From the NCBI GenBank assembly GCA_963576725.1, contig OY755252.1:42115552-42179551 (forward strand): a stretch of 64,000 nucleotides of DNA, given 5' to 3'. Origin of the DNA: Azorinus chamasolen (lineage: Eukaryota; Mollusca; Bivalvia; Cardiida; Solecurtidae). Of the stretch, positions 1 to 8,919 are shown piece after piece (position 1 is the first letter of the stretch; the number at the start of each line of letters is the position of its first letter). The translations under genes and the position numbers were made by a program. The notes below the pieces were generated by a model. That model was not told the origin of the DNA. It saw nothing but the letters and a program-made list of their open reading frames with translations, and made no database searches.

Positions 1-125
1 TTTTTATGTTTCTCTGACAAACCCTATCTTATCTTGCTGTCAAAATCCATTAGAATCCTAATGAGTAATAGCATTTGAGATGGTGTTTGGCTGAGAAATT
101 TGAGATTTTGATAGATCAGAGCATG
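1..125. mobile_element. Degraded S1-type foldback at window edge
   Basis: TCTCTGACAAACCCTATCTT and, further right, GGTGTTTGGCTGAGAAATTTG-like sequence are the two arms of the S1 core, ending near GATCAGAGC. The copy is divergent and resembles the one at 16741-16850. Family membership is inferred from these arms only. Confidence 0.4.
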
Positions 126-161
126 TATCTTAAAGACATTACCCAGGTCCATTCAATGATT

Positions 162-183
162 CCCCCCCCCCCCCCCCCCCCCC
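162..183. repeat. Poly-C tract (22 C)
   Basis: Uninterrupted run of C directly abutting the left end of a T2 element, replacing the expected TTAACCCATTCCC terminus. The exact length may be unreliable. Confidence 0.9.
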
Positions 184-468
184 ATTGTTCTCATAGGCTA
201 TTTTTAGGTCCAGCCACTTTGAATAAATCTTAACGAAAAGGAGCATTAACTAGAGAAAAGGAAACTTTTAGAATTTTGTAGTTTGAAACCAAATGTGAGC
301 ATTTGCTCCTATAAGCATTTGCTCCTATAAAGCATTTGCTCCTATAGGAGCAAATGCTCTATTTATCACAATGGTTTCAACAGGTGACTTTTACAGAGGC
401 CGAGTGATCTGGGTCTACTCTATTTGCAAAGGCGTAGAAAGGCGTATTTTAATGCTGTAATGGGTTAA
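184..468. mobile_element. T2/T1 chimeric TTAA MITE
   Basis: The left part is T2 (CATAGGCTATTTTTAG, hairpin ATTTGCTCCTATAGGAGCAAAT, ATCACAATGGTTTC). After CTTTTACAGAGGC it switches to the T1 right arm (GATCTGGGTCTACTC, GGCGTAGAAAGGCG) and ends TGGGTTAA. The left hairpin arm is triplicated (about 297-345). Confidence 0.7.
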
Positions 469-469
469 A

Positions 470-632
470 TAGAATTTTTTAATTGAACATGGGATTTTTT
501 CAACTTGGCAGAAACTAAAGAAACAGATCTATACAAGGCTTTAAGCAGACAGCGCTCATATAGGAGTCCTATAATCTGGGTCTACTCAGTTTGCAAATGT
601 GTGAAAAAGGGTTGTATGAAGGATTTTTAAAA
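470..632. mobile_element. Degraded T1 MITE
   Basis: Recognisable pieces in T1 order: GGCAGAAACT, AAAGAAACAGATCTAT, GCAGACAGC, AATCTGGGTCTACTCAGTTT, GCAAATGTGTG. The apex is damaged (CATATAGGAGTCCTATAAT). Confidence 0.55.
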
Positions 633-700
633 AAATAGCCTGATCTTGGAATTTTTAAAGAAACAAACAAGGTGACAAAAATATTTTCAGAGTGTAGGTT

Positions 701-942
701 TTAAACCCTTTCCTTCATATAAACATGTTTTCATGCATTTGCAAACAGAGTAGACCCAGATCAGATGGCTCCTATAGGAGCCGTCTATCAGATCAGGGTC
801 CGCTCTGTTTGCTTTATGGAAATTGAAAGATACATTTCTTTGCTTTCTAAAATGGCTACAATGTTCCATGTTCCATTTTTCGTTGTAACTATTTTGTCCA
901 TGAATATTCAGTAGGTTATTATAAATCGGGGAAAGGATTAAA
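701..942. mobile_element. T1a MITE, inverted orientation
   Basis: Starts TTAAACCCTTTCC, short arm first (CATATAAACATGTTTTCATGC), stem GCAAACAGAGTAGACC, apex GGCTCCTATAGGAGCC, long arm AAAATGGCTACAATGTTCC and CATGAATATTCAGTAG, ends GGAAAGGATTAA. Confidence 0.8.
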
Positions 943-1135
943 TAGCTGCCAAGTGAGTGACTGCAGCCCTAAAAACATATATGCCAGACTACTTAACCTT
1001 GTAGCACTTTGAGTGAACTTTAAGATTTGCCGTTTTTGAACTTATTTTACTGCCACATATTGTTCTCTGCAAAAATTGTTGTCTTGTTCATTTTCGAATT
1101 GTCTTCGAATTGTCTTCTTCTGTATCAAAACCCAT

Positions 1136-1154
1136 CTCACTCACTCACTCACTC
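1136..1154. repeat. (CTCA)n microsatellite
   Basis: Short CTCA tandem following CAAAACCCAT, like the tract at 30519-30540. In molluscs such tails often terminate retroposons; no SINE head is visible here. Confidence 0.7.
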
Positions 1155-1164
1155 AAAATTCATA

Positions 1165-1245
1165 ATTCACAGTATCAGTTTGGATTGTGATGAGATGCTG
1201 AGCTACTGCACATACCATCTGGATCAAGGTTGTTTGCAATTCCCA
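1165..1245. mobile_element. T4 fragment
   Basis: CAGTTTGGATTGTGATGAGATGC then ATCTGGATCAAGGTTGTTTGCA correspond to the T4 hairpin arms; the ends are lost. Confidence 0.45.
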
Positions 1246-1319
1246 ATTGGCAGTGAAAGAGGAAAGAAGTTCTGTAGATTTTTAATCCATTTTTTTGAAG
1301 AAAAAATCTGGTTATTAGA

Positions 1320-1569
1320 TTAACCCTTCGCTTGCTGAATTTTAAAATACATTTCTCCTTCTTTACCCATGCCCTGTTGTATAATTACATATATCTTCAC
1401 TGTGTACAAGTATTTCACTGTGCAATCACTGCTGTGGAGTGCACTGGTTGCGCAATCAACTTGTAAATAGTGCAGACCCTGATGAGACAGCTCCTGCAGG
1501 AGCTGTCTCATCTGGGTCTTCACTATTTACAGGTACGTATATTGACGTGAATAGCAAGCGAAGGGTTAA
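1320..1569. mobile_element. T3 MITE, full length, inverted
   Basis: Bounded by TTAACCCTTCGCTTGC and GCGAAGGGTTAA. Stem GTGCAGACCCTGATGAGA, apex CAGCTCCTGCAGGAGCTG. The long spacer between stem and one terminus contains ATAATTACATATATCTTCAC. It matches four other copies (12148, 37863, 48958, 60073) nearly base for base. It shares its right TTAA with the next element. Confidence 0.88.
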
Positions 1570-1813
1570 CCCTTTTTCAAATTAATGTAAGAAATAATGG
1601 CTGAGTTATTAGCTGGGTTTTTATATGTAAAACTTTCAAGGGGAATTAAATTTTTTGCTTGGACAAAAAGTAGAATCAAATCTATATTGTGTCATAACCA
1701 AACAGATCAAACCCTGATCAGGCGGCTCCTATAGGATCTGTCTCAGATCTGGGTCTTCTGTGTTCGTAATTTGTAAAGGTGTTCAAAGGCGTTTATATGA
1801 AGTAAAGGGTTAA
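1566..1813. mobile_element. T1b MITE
   Basis: TTAACCCTTTTTC, AATGTAAGAAATAATGGC, GTAGAATCAAATCTATATTG, stem with CCCTGATCAGGCGGCTCC, right arm AAGGCGTTTATATGAAGTAAAGGGTTAA. It starts on the T3 element's TTAA. Confidence 0.8.
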
Positions 1814-2067
1814 ATAACCCTTTACTCCATGAATACGGTAGGCCTTTCTATGCCTTTGCAAACAGAGTGGACCCATATCAGATGGCTCCTTCAGGAGCCG
1901 TCTGATCAGAATCTGCTCTATTTGTTTATGACATGACATAGATCTGATTCTACAGTTTTTGACAAAGCAAACAATTCATTTGTTTATTTGCAGATTATAA
2001 AAATAATCTACGTAATATTCTTGTACTCATTTTTTCTACCATGAATATTCATGGAGTAAAGGGTTAA
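1814..2067. mobile_element. T1b MITE, inverted, abutting previous copy
   Basis: Begins TAACCCTTTACTCCATGAATACG, short arm first; apex GGCTCCTTCAGGAGCC; ends CCATGAATATTCATGGAGTAAAGGGTTAA-type terminus. Third member of a back-to-back TTAA cluster. Confidence 0.8.
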
Positions 2068-2084
2068 TATTGGGAAAGGTCATA

Positions 2085-2275
2085 CATACAGGTTCAGTTG
2101 ATACAAGGATATATGAAATTGGGTCAAGGTCACGGTCACTATTTTGAAAACTTGGTTGTTTTTGGTTCAATTTTTATTCGGATTTTTCGAGAAAAATCTC
2201 GGCTTATAGTTTGCCAAAAACCGGGCGGGTGGGTGGGCAGTTGGGCGGGCGATTGGCAGGCCGTCGTTGAGATAT
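2085..2275. repeat. Unclassified repeat with G-rich block
   Basis: Includes GGGTCAAGGTCACGGTCAC and CGGGCGGGTGGGTGGGCAG. It resembles fragments of the tandem-unit (Helitron-like) elements elsewhere, but neither terminus is visible. An apparent 74-residue reading frame is not protein-like. Confidence 0.4.
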
Positions 2276-2310
2276 TCTTTGAGATGCAGTTACTGAGAAT
2301 TACAATATCC

Positions 2311-2521
2311 TTTATGCCATGAATATTTCATATAAGAAATAAATTCAACTAATAATAATGTATGACTATTAATTAGCAGAATTATGAACAAGAAAGTATG
2401 GTAGAAACTGGAGACTCAGAGCAATTTATTTCATAAGCAAACAACATACCATGGCCCAGGAGGTACCTCATCTGGGTCTACTCTGTTTGCAAAATTGCCT
2501 AAAGGCTTTTCTAAAGGGTAT
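2311..2521. mobile_element. Degraded T1b MITE
   Basis: CCATGAATATTTCATATAAG, ATTAATTAGCAGAATTATG, CATAAGCAAACA, CTCATCTGGGTCTACTCTG in T1b order; the left stem and apex are deleted. Confidence 0.6.
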
Positions 2522-2534
2522 CTTGTTTACCTTG

Positions 2535-2761
2535 TTACCTTTTCCTCCATAGGCTATTTTAGGCCCAACCTGTTTGAATGAATCTACCCAAAAGGAGCAT
2601 TTACTAGAGAAAAGTAAAATTTTAGAATTTTGTAGTTTGAAACCATTGTGATAAATAGAGCATTTGCTCCTATAGGAGCAAATGCTCTATTTATCACAAT
2701 GGTTTCAAGAAGTGGTTATTACAGAGGCTTAGAAAGGCGTATTTATGGAGGAAAGGGTTAA
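2535..2761. mobile_element. T2 MITE
   Basis: TTACCTTTTCCTCCATAGGC, CTACCCAAAAGGAGCATT, perfect hairpin AAATAGAGCATTTGCTCC and its complement around TATA; ends AGAAAGGCGTATTTATGGAGGAAAGGGTTAA-type arm, i.e. the T1-like short terminus. Confidence 0.82.
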
Positions 2762-2984
2762 TATACAACTCCTCTCATGCTTCATGCAATCACTGATCAG
2801 TTGAGCAGACGACAATGTTTAACAGACAGCACTGATGAACCCTGGCAGTCGACTGTGCAGCAATGGACAGCTTCAACTCAAGGCCATAAAACACTAACTG
2901 GCTGAGTCATCTGGACAAACAAGTTGCATTTCATTGGTCTAGACAATTAGCTCTTATAATTGTCGGCTGCAAAAAAAATGATGT

Positions 2985-3085
2985 CTGCTTCATTTATCAA
3001 GGTATTAAGTAATTTAGTATCCCATCAATTATCTGGACAGCTGCATACAGAGATCATTGCTTTTGAAAGAAATTTATCAAGGTAT
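2985..3085. repeat. Left copy of a duplicated T4-like arm
   Basis: AGTAATTTAGTATCCCATCA...CTGGACAGCTGCATACAGAGATCATTGCTTTTGAAAG recurs at 3309-3390 in direct and 3399-3465 in inverted orientation. The T2 copy at 3085-3313 sits exactly between the direct copies. Confidence 0.65.
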
Positions 3086-3313
3086 TACCCTTTCCTCCAT
3101 AGGCTATTTTAAGACCCAACCTCTGAATAAATCTACCAAAAAGGAGCATTTACTAGAGAAAAGGAAACTTTTAAAATTGTTTAGCTTTGAACCATTGTGA
3201 TAAATAGAGCATTATTTTGCTCCTATGGAGCAAATGCTCTATTTATCACAATGGTTTTATTAAGTGACTTTTACAAGGGCGTAGACAAGTGTATTTATGG
3301 AGGAACGGGTTAA
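3085..3313. mobile_element. T2 MITE between duplicated arms
   Basis: TTACCCTTTCCTCCATAGGC start, AACCATTGTGATAAATAGAG stem, apex altered to ATTATTTTGCTCCTATGGAGC, end GGAACGGGTTAA. Confidence 0.8.
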
Positions 3314-3468
3314 GCAATTTGGCATCCCATCAATATCTGGACAGTTGTGGCATACAGAGATCATTGCTTTAGAAAGAAATGGATGAATAGTAATTTATCA
3401 AAAGCAATGATTCCTCTGTGCATTAACTGTCCAGCTATTGATGAGATGCTTAGTTACTTGGTACCTTA
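3306..3468. repeat. Inverted repeat (T4-like foldback)
   Basis: AAGCAATTTGGCATCCCATC...ACAGAGATCATTGCTTT is followed after ~30 bp by AAAGCAATGATTCCTCTGTG...GATGAGATGCTTAGTTACTT, its imperfect complement. The GATGAGATGC/ATCTGGACA wording suggests a remote T4 relative. Confidence 0.6.
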
Positions 3469-3481
3469 TCTGGACAAAAAA

Positions 3482-3692
3482 CATTTACTCCATGAACATT
3501 GTTTTTAGAAATAATGACATCATGAATATTAATTAGAGACTATCAGATGGCATGATTATACAGAATATGTTTGTCTTTGCAGTGACTCGTATCTATATTT
3601 TCCATAAGCAAATTGAGCAGACTCTGATCAGACGGCTTCTACAGAAACCATCTGATCTGGGTCTGCTCTGTTTGCAAAGGCATTAAAGGGTG
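3482..3692. mobile_element. T1b MITE, right terminus lost
   Basis: ATTTACTCCATGAACATTG, GACATCATGAATATTAATTAG, stem GAGCAGACTCTGATCAGACG, right arm CATCTGATCTGGGTCTGCTC; no GGGTTAA end. Confidence 0.7.
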
Positions 3693-3825
3693 TTTCGATC
3701 TTTGCATACTGAGTAAATTGTAGTCTACAAAAATGGGTGTCTGCTGCCATTCTGAATGTTAAATTCCAATTGGTGTCAAACAGTTTGGACCATGATGAGA
3801 CACTGAGTTACTGATTGTTTTATTT
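3693..3825. mobile_element. T4 fragment
   Basis: GTCTACAAAAATGGGTGTCTG and CAAACAGTTTGGACCATGATGAGACACTGAGTTACTG match the T4 left half; the right half is missing where P2 begins. Confidence 0.5.
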
Positions 3826-3990
3826 ACAGTCGAACCTGGCCTAAGTTGCCATTCATTTATTGAACATAGGAGTCTTAAAAAAACAGGTGGTTGCTTAATG
3901 CGATGCAAAAGTAATGCTGAAAGCTCCTAATTAGGAGCTTTTTGCATTACTTTTTGACTTGCATTAAGCTACCACCAGTCTTATAGACTT
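3826..3990. mobile_element. P2 foldback MITE
   Basis: ACAGTCGAACCTGGCCTAAG start; arms ACAGGTGGTTGCTTAATGC and GCATTAAGCTACCACC; apex AAAGCTCCTAATTAGGAGCTTT. A TA-duplicating, pogo/Tc1-like origin is inferred from the CAGTnGAACCTG end. Confidence 0.65.
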
Positions 3991-4001
3991 TAGCATAGAT
4001 A

Positions 4002-4180
4002 ATCTCATTTGCTAAGTGTCTCATCAGGATCCAAACTGTTTGTATTGATATTATCACATCTGCTAAATGTCTCATCTGGATTCAAACTGTATTGATAATC
4101 ACATTTGTTAAGTGTCTCATCAGGATCCAAACTGTTTGTATTGATAATCACATTTGCTGCCAGCATGCAAAGAGTTCTGA
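4002..4180. repeat. Three tandem copies of the T4 right arm
   Basis: AAGTGTCTCATCAGGATCC...AAACTGTTTGTATTGATAATCACATTTGCT is repeated three times with ~65-bp spacing, then the normal T4 end CCAGCATGCAAAGAGTT. One hairpin arm has been amplified. Confidence 0.7.
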
Positions 4181-4631
4181 TTTACAGGAATTTGCATATT
4201 GTGTGTTAAGGCTTGGCTCCCAGCATCAAAGTTTTCAGGTGATCAAAGGAGATCGTTAATTGTCTGTTGAAACAAAAGATTACAGCCTTACAACTCTTTT
4301 GTCTGCCATGGGTAAATTTGGGATAACAGTTGCAATCTGTTTAGATGTATATGAGTTGCAGGGTTATCTGACATGTCTTCGGATCCAGATTGTTTGGCAT
4401 TTTGATCACGGATTTGAAATGGAAGCAAAAAAATCTTTTCCGAGGAATTATGAAACTGACTACAATTTTTGCAAATGTGTTTGTAAGGGTGACAGTTGAT
4501 GCATTGATTGGGGATCAATCCTCAATGCCTATGAAATTATTCAGAGCTTTAGAGAACTTTTCTGTGGGTATCTTTTAAGCAACCACTGGATGAATAATCA
4601 TTAGTGTCTTTATATAAGCAGATGACTTCTG
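4181..4631. other. No recognisable gene
   Basis: Contains short frames (e.g. 4260-4499) without family resemblance, and a weak T4 echo (GTCTTCGGATCCAGATTGTTTGGCA near 4375). Confidence 0.5.
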
Positions 4632-4850
4632 TTACCCATTACTTCATAGATCTGCCCTTCTAATTACTTTGCAAACAGTGTAGACCTATATCAGTAAGGT
4701 ACCATAGAAGCTGTCTGATACAGGGTTTGCTCCGTTTGCTTATGAAATAATATAGACGTGATTCTACAATGTATTCCATGGCCAAATATTCCTGTGTTCA
4801 TAATGTCATTATAAAACTGCAGCTGATTGATATTCATGACAAACATAGTA
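4632..4850. mobile_element. Degraded T1b, inverted
   Basis: TTACCCATTACTTCATAGATC, TTTGCAAACAGTGTAGACC, TTTGCTTATGAAATAATATAG, GATTCTACA, TGATATTCATGA; apex damaged. Confidence 0.6.
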
Positions 4851-4997
4851 GATGCCGGCCTTCTGCAAGAGATGCTGAATCTTTGAACTGACAGATGTTA
4901 AGACTTTTTTGCTTGCAATGCATTGAATGTGTCCATATTAACCTAACTTTCCCGACACACCCAATCTTTACTCTCCACCAGTATGTCAAGACAAACA

Positions 4998-5014
4998 CCC
5001 CCCCCCCCCCCCCC
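4998..5014. repeat. Poly-C tract (17 C)
   Basis: Uninterrupted C run after ACAAACA. Confidence 0.85.
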
Positions 5015-5031
5015 TTCTCGTAAATTTCCGA

Positions 5032-5142
5032 GTCTAACTGTTTGGATCCTGATGAGTCGCCTCATGATGCCGTGTCTCATCTGGATCTAAATTGTTCGCA
5101 TAGGTAATTACTGTTTCTCTGCTAGCGTGCAAAGAGTTAAGT
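5032..5142. mobile_element. T4 MITE, left end missing
   Basis: CTAACTGTTTGGATCCTGATGAG, GTGTCTCATCTGGATCTAAATTGTTCGCA, then CTGCTAGCGTGCAAAGAGTTAA, the T4 right terminus. Confidence 0.7.
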
Positions 5143-5344
5143 ATGGAGAATAGAACAATATTGCACAAAATACTTCAGGGTAACATAAACTCAGATTAAC
5201 AGTAGTTATGGTGAAATTTGGTAATTTGCAAATACTGCCAATGCAGCTGACGAAACAGTCTGAAGCTAGCACGATTAATTAGTCTCCAGGCTGAACCGTT
5301 ACTCCATAAATACGCCTTTCTATGCCTTTGCAAACAGAGTAGAC

Positions 5345-5537
5345 CAGAGCAACAGATAAACGTGCGTACTCAAATACTAAATTCGTCATTTCTCCACCAA
5401 ACCCTATGTTATGACCACTCTTTAGAATCGTCTCGAAGAGACGATTCTAATGAGTGGTCACAACATGGGATTTGGTGGAGAAATAAAGAAGCTCGTCTTG
5501 AAAATAATTTAATTTACGCACCTTATCTGGAACTCTG
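5345..5537. mobile_element. S1 MITE with 6-bp target duplication
   Basis: Begins CAGAGCAACAGATAAACGTGC and ends TTATCTGGAACTCTG. Core CTCCACCAAACCCTATGTTATG pairs with CACAACATGGGATTTGGTGG; apex CGTCTCGAAGAGACG. GTAGAC occurs at 5339-5344 and again at 5538-5543: a clean duplication of T1 target sequence. Confidence 0.88.
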
Positions 5538-5603
5538 GTAGACCCAGATCCCATAGGAGCCATCTGATCTGGGTCTGCTCTGTTTGCAAGGGCATAGATT
5601 TTA

Positions 5604-5796
5604 CAGATGTCCAGATAAGATACATAAATTAAAACATTTTCAAGAATAACTTCTTTACTTCTCCACCAAACCCTATTTTGTGACCAGTCTGTAGAATTAT
5701 CTCAAAGAAATTATTATAAAGAGTGGGCATAACATAGGGCTGGATGGAGAAAGGACTATTTTAGTATTTGAGTGTACACCTTTTTCTGTTGCTCTG
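5604..5796. mobile_element. Second S1 MITE in the same host
   Basis: CAGATGTCCAGATAAG start, GTTGCTCTG end, arms CCACCAAACCCTATTTTGTG and CATAACATAGGGCTGG. No target duplication is clear. Confidence 0.78.
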
Positions 5797-5935
5797 ATCA
5801 GAAGTGTGTTTTTATGGAGTAATTGGTTAGAATGTGTTACTGTATGGCATTTAACCAAGAATATAATTATTTGATGGTGAAAGTCTGTAGAAGTTTAGCG
5901 GCAGATACGCTAATTACCCAAAGTATTTAAATGAA

Positions 5936-5985
5936 TAGTGCAGACCCAGATCAAATAACTTCTCAGGGTCTTCACTATGATGCAG
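5936..5985. mobile_element. T1/T3 hairpin remnant
   Basis: AGTGCAGACCCAGATCAAATAAC and TCAGGGTCTTCACTAT are a pair of hairpin arms with no termini. Confidence 0.45.
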
Positions 5986-6141
5986 CTACTATGCCAGTCT
6001 AATTTAAATATTATCAAAATGGTGCCAAATTGAAATATTCGGCTACATGTATATGATCTGGTGGAGAGATAATTAGGAACCTAATAAAATAACTAAATAG
6101 ACATGGGGTGCTTGACTGGGTCATCTCTGTTTATTGTACCT

Positions 6142-6390
6142 TTAACCCTTTCCATGTTCAGTATCCATGTAAACAAAAATAACAACATGAATATGTATTG
6201 GCTCAATTGTTATAATATAAACTTTTCAAGGGAATGTTTTACTTTGACAAAAACTGTAGAATCAGGGCTGTATCATGTCAAATGCAAACAGAGCAGACCC
6301 TGATCAGATGGCTCCTATAGGAGCCATTTGATCTGGTTCTACTCTGTTTGCAAATGTATGGAAAGGCGTTTATATGACGGGAAGAGTTAA
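6142..6390. mobile_element. T1b MITE, full length
   Basis: TTAACCCTTTCCATGTTC start, AACTGTAGAATCAGGGCTG, stem GCAAACAGAGCAGACCCTGA, apex GGCTCCTATAGGAGCC, end GACGGGAAGAGTTAA. Confidence 0.85.
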
Positions 6391-6395
6391 TATGT

Positions 6396-6712
6396 TGAAT
6401 GCTGAATTTTCAAATGGAATGGTCCATTATAGTTTAACCTTTTTACTTCATTAATTACGGTACAGTAAAACCTCTCTATAGTTACGGACACTTAATTACA
6501 TAAAGTATTTTGTGTTAAATGCAGGTGGCTGCTTAAAGCAATGTGAAAGTAAAACAGAATGCTCCTATTGGAGCGTTCTGTTTTCCTTTCACCTTGCTTT
6601 AAGCTGCCACCTGCCCTAAATGCCAACTAATTAACACAATTTAGTGGTTGTTATAGAGAGATTTTACTGTATATTACTTATGTAAGACATAATGACTTTA
6701 TGAATATTAATG
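6396..6712. mobile_element. T5 and T1b fragments interrupted by P1
   Basis: TGAATGCTGAATTTTCAAATGG (T5 end), then TTAACCTTTTTACTTCATTAATTACGG (T1b left end) up to 6460. The T1b text resumes after the P1 element with TTACTTATGTAAGACATAATGAC. Confidence 0.6.
6461..6671. mobile_element. P1 MITE with TA duplication
   Basis: TA|CAGTAAAACCTCTCTATAG ... GAGATTTTACTG|TA. Arms CAGGTGGCTGCTTAAAGCAA and GCTTTAAGCTGCCACCTG, apex ATGCTCCTATTGGAGCGTT. TA target and CAGT-type ends suggest a pogo/Tc1-like mobiliser (inference). Confidence 0.85.
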
Positions 6713-7321
6713 TTACATTCTGCTTATTTTTGTTTTTTGTTTAAACTAATCATTGTCAAAAGTTGTACACATTTAGTTCATATATCACGGACATGTTTTG
6801 CCACTTACTTGGCTCCGACTGATTCAGAATCGAATTTTTGAACAACAGTATGAACATTTATTAAGTGTTCACAACAATGGCTGACAGTCAAAAGTGAGAC
6901 TAAACAATGCAGAAGGGAATATAAAATGTTGTAGTTGGCCTACATGTACACAAGAAGGAGAACATTATTAGCTGGTCTGTTTCATTTACATCCTTCAATT
7001 TTGGTATGCATGTTCATCTTAACAATGACGACAGATGAGCGTTGGCACCCGCTTGCAGTGCTCTTGTTGTTTTTATGACAGATTTCAGTGAATTGTATAT
7101 TTGTCACCACTGGTTAGCGTATTATAATTTTCTTAATTTTTCCTATGCAGATTCTTTCCTTGATGCAGATTCTTTCCTTACCGTTCGCTTTAGCACCAAG
7201 TTTAAGTTTCATGTCATAGCATTTCCCATTCTGAAGTCATTTAGTTAAGAAAAATTCAGGTGTACATCATTATGAGCGGAATACTGTTGACTGAAGTTTT
7301 AAAGTTAAGAATATGAATAAG
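6713..7321. other. No recognisable gene or repeat
   Basis: AT-rich sequence with a local 17-bp duplication (GATGCAGATTCTTTCCT at ~7149 and ~7166). A 68-codon frame (7042-7248) has no family resemblance. Confidence 0.5.
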
Positions 7322-7425
7322 GGAATTTTTTGGTAATTATATTTCAAGCAAACAGAACAGACCCTGATTAGACATTTCCTAAGTGATTAATGTCTACTCT
7401 GTTTGCAGAGGTGCAAAGATTCATA
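7322..7425. mobile_element. T1 core remnant
   Basis: CAAGCAAACAGAACAGACCC and GTCTACTCTGTTTGCAGAGG flank a broken apex. Confidence 0.6.
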
Positions 7426-7516
7426 TACTATTTAGTGTCATAAGTTAAAGGTTAAAAATAACGAGTCTACAATGTACATTGTGAGAGGATTTTGAACGAC
7501 AAACTGATTGGGATCT

Positions 7517-7724
7517 GGGTCCATGCTTATAAAACTTTTAGTTGAGTCTGAGAACGTTCTCAAGCATTTGATTGGTCAGATTTGAGCCTTTGGCTCAAAT
7601 CTGACCAATCAAAAGCTTGAGAATTCAAATCTGACCAATCAAAAGCTTGAGAATTCAAATCTGACCAATCAAAAGCCTGAGAACGAAACTCAGACTCAAC
7701 TAAAAGCTTTATAAGCATGGACCC
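7517..7724. mobile_element. F1 foldback MITE with duplicated arm
   Basis: GGGTCCATGCTTATAAAAC ... TTTATAAGCATGGACCC ends. Arms TTGATTGGTCAGATTTGAGC and GCTCAAATCTGACCAATCAA. The right arm segment ATCTGACCAATCAAAAGCTTG is present three times in tandem. Confidence 0.85.
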
Positions 7725-7788
7725 AGGAGGGTGTGCAAGTGCCAGTACACTTGTTTCAAACATTCAAGGGGCTGATACAGTTAAGTGC

Positions 7789-8015
7789 TTAACCCGTACC
7801 TGCATAATTATTGACACCTCTGAAAAAACACCTTTTGAAACAATTGTGATGAATAGAGCATAAATTTTGCTCTATTGGAGCAAATGCTCTATTTATCCCA
7901 ATGTTTTCAAAACTACACAGTTCTAAAATATTCATTTTCTCTAGTAAATGCTCCTTTTCGTTAGATTTATTCAAAGAGGCTAGATCTTAAAATAGCCTAT
8001 GAGGTAATGGGTTAA
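7789..8015. mobile_element. T2 MITE, inverted
   Basis: TTAACCCGTACCTGCAT start, TTTTGAAACAATTGTGATG, apex TTTGCTCTATTGGAGCAAA, GTAAATGCTCCTTTTCG, ends GAGGTAATGGGTTAA. Confidence 0.82.
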
Positions 8016-8256
8016 CTGCTCATGGAGAAAAACCGTACTTGATTGAAACCAGTAGAATTGCTTTTTGCAAGAACACGCATTTGGGTGGAGGAATTCCTTC
8101 AGGAGCAGATTGATCTGGGTTTGCACTATTTGCGTAAGTTTATCTGTCAGAATACTAAGGGTAGTTAGGGTGTAATTTGCATATAACTGAACAGATAGGG
8201 TTATGTTTAAGATTCAGTAAAGGAAGGTTTTAAATGGAACTCCTTCAGGAGCAGGC

Positions 8257-8500
8257 TAACCCTTTCCCTCATATAAACGCGTTTTCATGCATTTGCAAAC
8301 AGTAGACCCAGATCAGACGGCCCCAGGAGTAGAGGAGCCGTCTGATCAGGGTCTGCTCTGTTTGCTAATAAAATTTGATTTCTTTACTTTCTAAAATGTC
8401 TACAATGGTCCACCTTACATATTTCTTTATAACTATTTTGTTAATGAATATTCATTAGGGTTTGAAATTTGGAATATATATAGAACAGGGAAAGGGTTAA
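8257..8500. mobile_element. T1a MITE, inverted
   Basis: CTAACCCTTTCCCTCATATA, GCATTTGCAAACAGTAGACC, modified apex GGCCCCAGGAGTAGAGGAGCC, AAAATGTCTACAATGGTCCAC, AACAGGGAAAGGGTTAA. An orphan half-hairpin lies just upstream at 8092-8145. Confidence 0.82.
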
Positions 8501-8694
8501 AGGGTAATAATTATTAAGGTATAATTTTCACATGACTGAACAATGTTTAGAAAGCAACAAAGGAAAGTTTGAGCTCAAGGAAGTTTCATAGCGGGATAAG
8601 TGTTATCCTTATAAGCTTAACTCACGCAAGTTTAGTTCTGTATTTGGCATATAAAACACATTATTACAGGCTCTGTCTTTGAACCAGGTCATGT

Positions 8695-8901
8695 TTAATC
8701 CTTTGAATACAGATTTTTATAGTTTGATTATCCATCATTGTTTAAACGATTCAGTATGGAAGGGTGTAACTTGAAGGAGGATTTTGATTGTTAAACAGTG
8801 CAGACCGTGATCAGAGGGTTCCTCTAGGAGCCCTCTGATTTGGGTCTACACTGTCTGCAAATGCCAGTAGTTTTGTTTCCCCACATGCTAAAGATTAATG
8901 C
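8695..8901. mobile_element. T5 MITE
   Basis: TTTAATCCTTTGAATACAG, AAACAGTGCAGACCGTGATC, apex GGGTTCCTCTAGGAGCCC, GGGTCTACACTGTCTGCAAATGC, ends near TAAAGATTAA. Confidence 0.72.
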
Positions 8902-8919
8902 ATTCGCATGCTAATTCCT

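Larger units (their letters stand above)
5294..5835. mobile_element. T1 host element carrying two S1 insertions
   Basis: Left part AACCGTTACTCCATAAATACGCC...CAAACAGAGTAGAC (to 5344), middle part GTAGACCCAGATCCCATAGGAGCCATC...GGGCATAGA (5538-5600), right part GTGTGTTTTTATGGAGTAATTGGTTAG (5805-5832). Removing the two S1 elements restores a compact T1. Confidence 0.75.

Noticed and set aside
301..360. CRISPR-like direct repeats (GCATTTGCTCC)
   Set aside because: Adjacent copies without unique spacers, part of an MITE arm, in a eukaryotic context.
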